The notes under the pieces: generated by a model | Seen by the model: the letters and a program-made list of their open reading frames with translations, nothing else | What the model was told of the DNA's origin: nothing | The model's database searches: none | Shown here: positions 29,164 to 33,021 of the stretch, piece after piece | Layout: every line of letters begins with the position of its first letter | Position numbering within the stretch: the stretch's first letter is position 1 | Program-made: the position numbers and the translations under genes | DNA from: a virus | IMG/VR virus record: IMGVR_UViG_3300025889_000508 | Location: 1-33,021 of that record | Length of the DNA stretch: 33,021 nt | Reading direction: 5' to 3' (one strand)

Positions 29164-30979
29164 TTATTGGCTCCACATCAACGGGCTGATTATGAGCAAA
29201 AACATTCCAGTATTTTTTACCGGCCTGTCTTTGATAAGTGATTGTTTTCGGTGGTACACCTTTGTCACGATGCTCGAAAAACGTCGCTATGTCTGGCGCA
29301 ACCTTGCCAAAGAAATACGCCTTGCTAAAGTCTTCGTACAATCCACGGTATTTAGATACTTTGCTATCTGGGTTATACCACACATCAAATTTAGCATAAT
29401 CCGTTACATAGTGAACCTTTATTGTTAGATTGCCAGCTTTGCTCATATGCTGCTGCATGGAGAATGCGCGAACATAGTCAGTGCTTACCTTTAACGGATC
29501 GGCCTTCATGCGGTGAAATTCAACGGCTAGACGCTCGTTAGGATCAATCAATTCCTCTTTGCATGACTCACAGAACCGAGCCGCTATATCGTTTTCATGC
29601 TCGCACTCATGGCAGGGTTTTGACGACCAGCGGTGCTCACATCGTACAGATTGGCCAGCAACAATAGACTGACCGAAGCAACGGCGGCCAAAATGGGCGG
29701 GCATTGGCTGATCATCAACCATTACTTTGTTGCCGGTTAAGTCTGTAAAATCACCGTCTTGATCAATTGGCAACTCGTCTGGGTTAGGGCGTAAACTAAA
29801 CTCATTCACCGCATTGCAAAGCGGGCAGCAAACGTCGATAGGTTCACCCTTGTTTTTCTTGCGTGCTTTTATCTGTGGAGAGAATAGGTCGTTTTCTAGT
29901 TGGTGGCGCTCTATATTTTCAGCATAGTCTAGTACTAGGCAATCTTGCTTTTCTGGATGGATACGGAGGCCACGGCCAATGATTTGCAATAATAAGCTGG
30001 CGGATTCCGTGGCGCGCAATATCGCTATAACGTCAACGTGCGGCGCGTCAAATCCAGTGGTTAGCACGCCGATGTTCACCAAGTACTTAAATTTGCGTGC
30101 TTTGTAATCAGCTATTATTTGCTTGCGTTCACCTGCTGGCGTTTCACCTGTCACCATACGGCTGTTTTCAGGTGGTAGGCTTTCCATGCACTCAATAGCG
30201 TGGTTCTTGGTTGCTGCGAATATCATCACACCCATGCGACCATGGGCGTGTCTTACAACGTCCGCAATAATTTCGGCGGTTTTACGGCCTCGCCCTTCGA
30301 ATGCTTGCTCGTATTCTTTTTGAGTGTGGCGGCTAATGTTTGAAACGTCATAGCTTGCGGCGTGATCAGGATCTGCGTGTGGTTGAGTCAAATAGCCCAT
30401 ACTAATCAGCTCAGGCCCAGTTATGCGATAAAGGCATGTGTTATAAAAAGGCTCTAGCGTTTGATCTTCTGGCACGGGGTTGCCGTGTTCGTCATAGGCA
30501 TAAATGTACCCGCCGCCCATTGTATAGGGCGTGGCAGTCAAACCAATGACGCGCACCTTTGGATTAAATTCTTTTATCTTTTCGATAATCAGGCGAATTG
30601 TCGGCGTTGTTTTGTGGCATTCATCCACGATAATGGCCGCCGTGTCTTTGAACCCGTTAATGTTGCCCTTAACAGTGCCAGGCGTTCCAAACACAACATG
30701 ATGACGCAGCGATTTTGCACCCGCGCTAGACGAATAGATGGAAGCTTCTAGGTCGTAGCTGGTGTATTTCTCGTGGTTTTGTTTTGTTAGCTCAGCAGAT
30801 GGCTGCAAACAAAGCACGCGCTTACCGCTTGTGCTATGAACAAATTCAGCAACCTTGGCCACGATGATTGATTTGCCCGCGCCTGTGACTGCCTCAATCA
30901 TGCAAGGTTCAAAGCTTTTTTTTATCCAGTCTAGGATGGCATCAATAGCATCCTGCTGGTACGGTCTAGGATCGTACAT
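29150..30979 (-). CDS. DEAH/DECH-box superfamily 2 DNA helicase
   Basis: 609 residues. Motifs: Walker A TGAGKS (32-37), DECH (119-122), TATP (148-151), TTGFDAP (307-313), QIIGRGLR (332-339). After the two RecA-like domains come cysteine clusters CCPLC (384-388) and C-x2-C groups at 456-473 that look like zinc fingers, then an unrecognised C-terminal domain. This is a phage SF2 helicase that probably unwinds or remodels DNA at replication or recombination with the VRR-NUC nuclease. Its only ribosome site, AAGG, is the 3' arm of the hairpin directly before the ATG, so translation may be sensitive to that structure. Confidence 0.92.
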   Translation of the reverse strand: MYDPRPYQQDAIDAILDWIKKSFEPCMIEAVTGAGKSIIVAKVAEFVHSTSGKRVLCLQPSAELTKQNHEKYTSYDLEASIYSSSAGAKSLRHHVVFGTPGTVKGNINGFKDTAAIIVDECHKTTPTIRLIIEKIKEFNPKVRVIGLTATPYTMGGGYIYAYDEHGNPVPEDQTLEPFYNTCLYRITGPELISMGYLTQPHADPDHAASYDVSNISRHTQKEYEQAFEGRGRKTAEIIADVVRHAHGRMGVMIFAATKNHAIECMESLPPENSRMVTGETPAGERKQIIADYKARKFKYLVNIGVLTTGFDAPHVDVIAILRATESASLLLQIIGRGLRIHPEKQDCLVLDYAENIERHQLENDLFSPQIKARKKNKGEPIDVCCPLCNAVNEFSLRPNPDELPIDQDGDFTDLTGNKVMVDDQPMPAHFGRRCFGQSIVAGQSVRCEHRWSSKPCHECEHENDIAARFCESCKEELIDPNERLAVEFHRMKADPLKVSTDYVRAFSMQQHMSKAGNLTIKVHYVTDYAKFDVWYNPDSKVSKYRGLYEDFSKAYFFGKVAPDIATFFEHRDKGVPPKTITYQRQAGKKYWNVFAHNQPVDVEPINEAT

Positions 30980-30986
30980 AGAAAAA

Positions 30987-31015
30987 CCTTAGCCGCGCAT
31001 TGGCGGCTGTTAAGG
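30987..31015 (-). terminator. Hairpin plus T-tract abutting helicase start (- strand)
   Basis: On the - strand AGCCGC (31008-31003) and GCGGCT (30996-30991) enclose a six-base loop, with outer CCTT/AAGG pairing (31015-31012 with 30990-30987) across a bulge and a TTTTTC run (30986-30981) before the helicase ATG at 30979. AAGG in the 3' arm is also the helicase Shine-Dalgarno. A possible TAAAAT box lies just upstream at 31019-31024. Confidence 0.65.
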
Positions 31016-31016
31016 G

Positions 31017-31889
31017 TTATTTTAATGACCAGTATGAGCTAGGCTTTTTGCGATATTGCTCAAGGTCTACGCCTTTTAATTCTGGCACCTTGGCATACTC
31101 AATAGAACCTTTTCGCTCGACTTTGGTTAGCTTATGCCCGTCGATCTCACTTTGACGTTCGCCGCAGCGCTCGACTATCTCAGCTAACAGGTCTTTTTTC
31201 ATTACTTCTATAGCTTTGATTTGGTCGCTTAAGTTGCCATATTGAGCAACTAAATCAACAACAAAAGTATCATCCTGCTCTTTGTGCTTTGGCTCAAGAT
31301 AGCGCTGCGCGTTTGGCATTTCACGCTCGACTAAATACGAATCATAAAAAGCTTTTAGCCTTGGTAGGATTCCGTCAAGCCATGATTGACTAAAGGCGTG
31401 CTCTTCAATTGCGTCGCCATTTGGTGCCCACTGGTAGAATTTACACCATGTTCGCCCAGTGCAAGCCATTTCGATTTGTATCTGTGCAAAGTAATGCGGT
31501 TGGTCAGTTAGTGATTTAAACTCTGGCACGTCTTTACCGCGTTGGCCAAATGGGCATTTAATTTCCGCTATGCCGTCTTCACCGATTAACCCGTCAGGGC
31601 TTGCGCCTAGCCAGTCGTGCTCAGGGTGAACGTGAAAGCCGGTTTCCTCAACCGGCTGGTCAAGGTGAAACATTTCAAGCGAAGAAATGGCGGTTTGCTC
31701 GTTTGCTGTGCCGTAATCCGTTGCAATGTTGCCTTTGAACTCTCGCTCTGCTCCGTGATAATCACGAACCATGTTACGCATTACGTCAGCTGGCTTCATA
31801 TACGGATTCAGGCCTAGCACTGCCCCTGCTATGCTTCCGGTAATGCGGCCTTTGCGGGCCTCAAACCATTCTTTTGATCGTTGTTCCAT
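31017..31889 (-). CDS. YqaJ / lambda-exonuclease-like recombination exonuclease
   Basis: 290 residues from ATG 31889 (GGGAG seven bases upstream; a TTG two codons earlier is not needed). RSKEWFEARKGRITGSIAGAVLG at the N-terminus and LGASPDGLIGEDGIAEIKCPF (94-114) with Asp99, Glu109 and Lys111 form the YqaJ viral recombinase signature. It resects dsDNA 5' ends to yield 3' overhangs for single-strand annealing. No Bet/RecT/Erf annealing protein is visible in the window; it may lie beyond the right edge next to the SSB-like gene. Confidence 0.92.
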   Translation of the reverse strand: MEQRSKEWFEARKGRITGSIAGAVLGLNPYMKPADVMRNMVRDYHGAEREFKGNIATDYGTANEQTAISSLEMFHLDQPVEETGFHVHPEHDWLGASPDGLIGEDGIAEIKCPFGQRGKDVPEFKSLTDQPHYFAQIQIEMACTGRTWCKFYQWAPNGDAIEEHAFSQSWLDGILPRLKAFYDSYLVEREMPNAQRYLEPKHKEQDDTFVVDLVAQYGNLSDQIKAIEVMKKDLLAEIVERCGERQSEIDGHKLTKVERKGSIEYAKVPELKGVDLEQYRKKPSSYWSLK

Positions 31890-31891
31890 TG

Positions 31892-32164
31892 TCAAACTCC
31901 CTTAAGCAAATACGCAACAACAAGCATAAGACCATACTTTATCGAGGTTGCCATAAGTATGTCGCTTATATTTTTTTGTTTTACATCTAAAATGTACTGA
32001 TAATTAAAAAGACTAAATATAGTGCCTATCATATAGGCTTGAACCCAAGATATTCTTGGCAGACCGAACAATTCCATTAAGTGCCATTCATAAATGCAAA
32101 TTAAAACATAGGGTTGCAAGACAGCAAGAATTATAAAAAGCAAAAAACCAAATAAAAATTTCAT
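31892..32164 (-). CDS. Small multi-pass membrane protein
   Basis: 90 residues. Hydrophobic segments at about 3-23, 38-52 and 70-86 predict two or three membrane helices. The phrase LFGLPRISWVQAYMIG resembles a short motif found in small phage membrane proteins of unknown role in recombination/replication operons. AAGGAG sits six bases before the ATG. Function unknown. Confidence 0.65.
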   Translation of the reverse strand: MKFLFGFLLFIILAVLQPYVLICIYEWHLMELFGLPRISWVQAYMIGTIFSLFNYQYILDVKQKNISDILMATSIKYGLMLVVAYLLKGV

Positions 32165-32184
32165 ATTAACTCCTTATTTTAAGA

Positions 32185-32215
32185 AAAGGCTAAAGCTAAA
32201 ATAGCAATAGCCTTT
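32185..32215 (-). terminator. Long imperfect hairpin after SSB-like gene
   Basis: AAAGGCTA and TAGCCTTT (32185-32192 and 32208-32215) form eight pairs, then a 2x2 internal loop, then GCTA/TAGC with a three-base loop. On the - strand it is followed by TTCTTAAAATA. It separates the SSB-like gene from the membrane protein gene, and acts as a terminator or processing site. A TAAAAT box just behind it may restart transcription. Confidence 0.55.
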
Positions 32216-32232
32216 ATTTTACCTTATGGTTG

Positions 32233-32739
32233 CTAGAACGGAATATCGTCGCCTTTTGCGTTATCGTCAGTATTCGCAGGCTGCGTCGCTGGCGTTGCAT
32301 TGCGAGCCGCTACGGATGATACCCAGTTGCCAGACTTGTCGTTAATTTCCCAAATCTGAACCTTAATCATCATCGGCTTAGCACACAATGCCGCAGGCAT
32401 ATTGTGATCCGCTGGCGCTTCACCTGATGCCGCTAGTTTGCCACCGCAGTTATGGTCAATTGCCATTAGCATACGCTTAGCTTTATCTGCTTTTGTTGAA
32501 TCAGCATCGAATACACGCACCTTTTGAAAAATCTTGCGATTTTTATACTGCTCTGGCGCTTGTACAGTCCAGCGAAGGCTAATATAGGTATCATCTTCGT
32601 AGCTGTCGAGCTTGGCTTCGTCGATTAATGCTAACAGCTCGGTACCGTTAGGGATTGGCTCCATGTTGCCGCCTCCCATATCCATAGAGCCGTTTGATTC
32701 TGCTTTGTTACCGTCTGATAGATCCCAGAATGATGTCAT
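32233..32739 (-). CDS. Phage single-stranded-DNA-binding-like protein (DUF669-type)
   Basis: 168 residues. The first 25 residues are Gly/Asn/Asp-rich. A beta-rich core follows (NGTELLALIDEAKLDSYEDDTYISLRWTV ... RKIFQKVRVFD ... AKPMMIKVQIWEI) as in the DUF669 group of phage proteins. The C-terminus is a linker rich in Pro, Ala, Asn and the acidic tip GDDIPF, the partner-binding tail of bacterial SSB. AAGGAAAACAAC precedes the ATG. It is very likely the ssDNA-binding protein of the replication/recombination module. Confidence 0.8.
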   Translation of the reverse strand: MTSFWDLSDGNKAESNGSMDMGGGNMEPIPNGTELLALIDEAKLDSYEDDTYISLRWTVQAPEQYKNRKIFQKVRVFDADSTKADKAKRMLMAIDHNCGGKLAASGEAPADHNMPAALCAKPMMIKVQIWEINDKSGNWVSSVAARNATPATQPANTDDNAKGDDIPF

Positions 32740-32751
32740 GTTGTTTTCCTT

Positions 32752-33021
32752 TTATTGGTTGTTGGTTTGGTTGAAAAATGGAATGTAAGAAAGCAAAGGG
32801 TTCTCGCCTTCCGTGAATTTAATTTCCTGCGGCATTTTGTATCGCGTTTTCGCGTCAACATAGCCGACAGTGCCGTCGGACGAGGTGATCAAAATACGGT
32901 CGCCGGTTGTTGTAACCCGTGCGGCTTTCGTTTGATTGCCTTTTTTGTCTTGCTCGCCGCCCATAACGAACTGCTCTTTTTTAATGTAGATTACAGCGTC
33001 GCTTTTATCAATATAGATTTT
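32752..33021 (-). CDS. Hypothetical protein, cut by right edge
   Basis: The frame ending at 32752 is open to the window edge (33021), so at least 89 codons are present. A Met at 32964 could start a 70-residue product, but the 19 codons before it (IYIDKSDAVIYIKKEQFV) read like protein and no ribosome site lies before that Met, so the gene probably begins outside. Beta-rich segments (GDRILITSSDGTVGYVDAKTRYKMP) and a Asn/Gln end are seen. It lies just upstream of the SSB-like gene. Not recognised. Confidence 0.6.
   Translation of the reverse strand, partial: KIYIDKSDAVIYIKKEQFVMGGEQDKKGNQTKAARVTTTGDRILITSSDGTVGYVDAKTRYKMPQEIKFTEGENPLLSYIPFFNQTNNQ

Noticed and set aside
28964-29428. 154-codon + strand frame
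   Set aside because: Antisense to the VRR-NUC and helicase genes, which have clear motifs; no ribosome site.
1-33021. Integrase, repressor or attachment site showing a prophage
   Set aside because: No tyrosine or serine recombinase, CI-like repressor, tRNA or att-like repeat could be found, so lysogeny is not claimed.

Overview
The window is a piece of a tailed, long non-contractile-tailed (siphovirus-type) phage or prophage of a Gram-negative bacterium. The reasons are a lambda-style tail gene order (tube protein, frameshifted assembly chaperone, tape measure, tip protein J), two lipobox lipoproteins and two C-terminal-Phe outer-membrane beta-barrels. Genes are tightly packed, base composition is moderate, and small overlaps of the ATGA and TAATG type are frequent. 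The host genus cannot be fixed from the sequence; a gammaproteobacterium, possibly marine, is my guess. No integrase, repressor, tRNA or CRISPR array is visible, so lifestyle is undecided. No stretch over 300 bases lacks a gene.

Layout. 1-160: imperfect tandem repeats and a promoter. 161-3610 (+): an array of small accessory genes, including a zinc-ribbon-like protein, a coupled lipoprotein/outer-membrane-protein pair and several one-TM or coiled-coil proteins. 3644-13349 (+): packaging and head genes: small and large terminase, portal, scaffold, major capsid, two possible capsid-surface proteins, connectors, an HslV/proteasome-like Ntn peptidase, a moron-like insert, a Mu-F/SPP1-gp7-like head protein and tail-completion proteins. 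13393-23956 (+): tail genes. 23956-25360 (+): lysis cassette with a DUF5675 protein (candidate endolysin), a holin and a nested o-spanin. 25340-33021 (-): outer-membrane protein, small genes, a TET-associated-type glycosyltransferase, a double-HTH protein, VRR-NUC nuclease, DEAH helicase, YqaJ/lambda-exo-like exonuclease, a small membrane protein, an SSB-like protein, and a final gene cut by the right edge.

How it works together. The + strand is the late (assembly and lysis) transcription unit; the - strand carries the replication, recombination and DNA-modification unit, and the two converge near 25.35 kb. Six short gaps in the late region carry an extended -10 promoter motif (TGnTAnAAT). 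In three of them it sits exactly 33 nt before the next start codon and in a fourth 31 nt before it, which suggests distributed late promoters feeding key structural genes. Intergenic hairpins appear on both strands; at two of them the Shine-Dalgarno sequence of the next gene is the 3' arm of the hairpin.

Most notable: the HslV-like peptidase with an apparent Thr/Asp/Lys active site among head genes, the orphan TAGT-like glycosyltransferase with a double-HTH gene in its operon, the nested promoter/terminator/SD device at 11476-11509, the tandemly duplicated domains inserted in a distal-tail protein, and the L,D-transpeptidase-like candidate endolysin.
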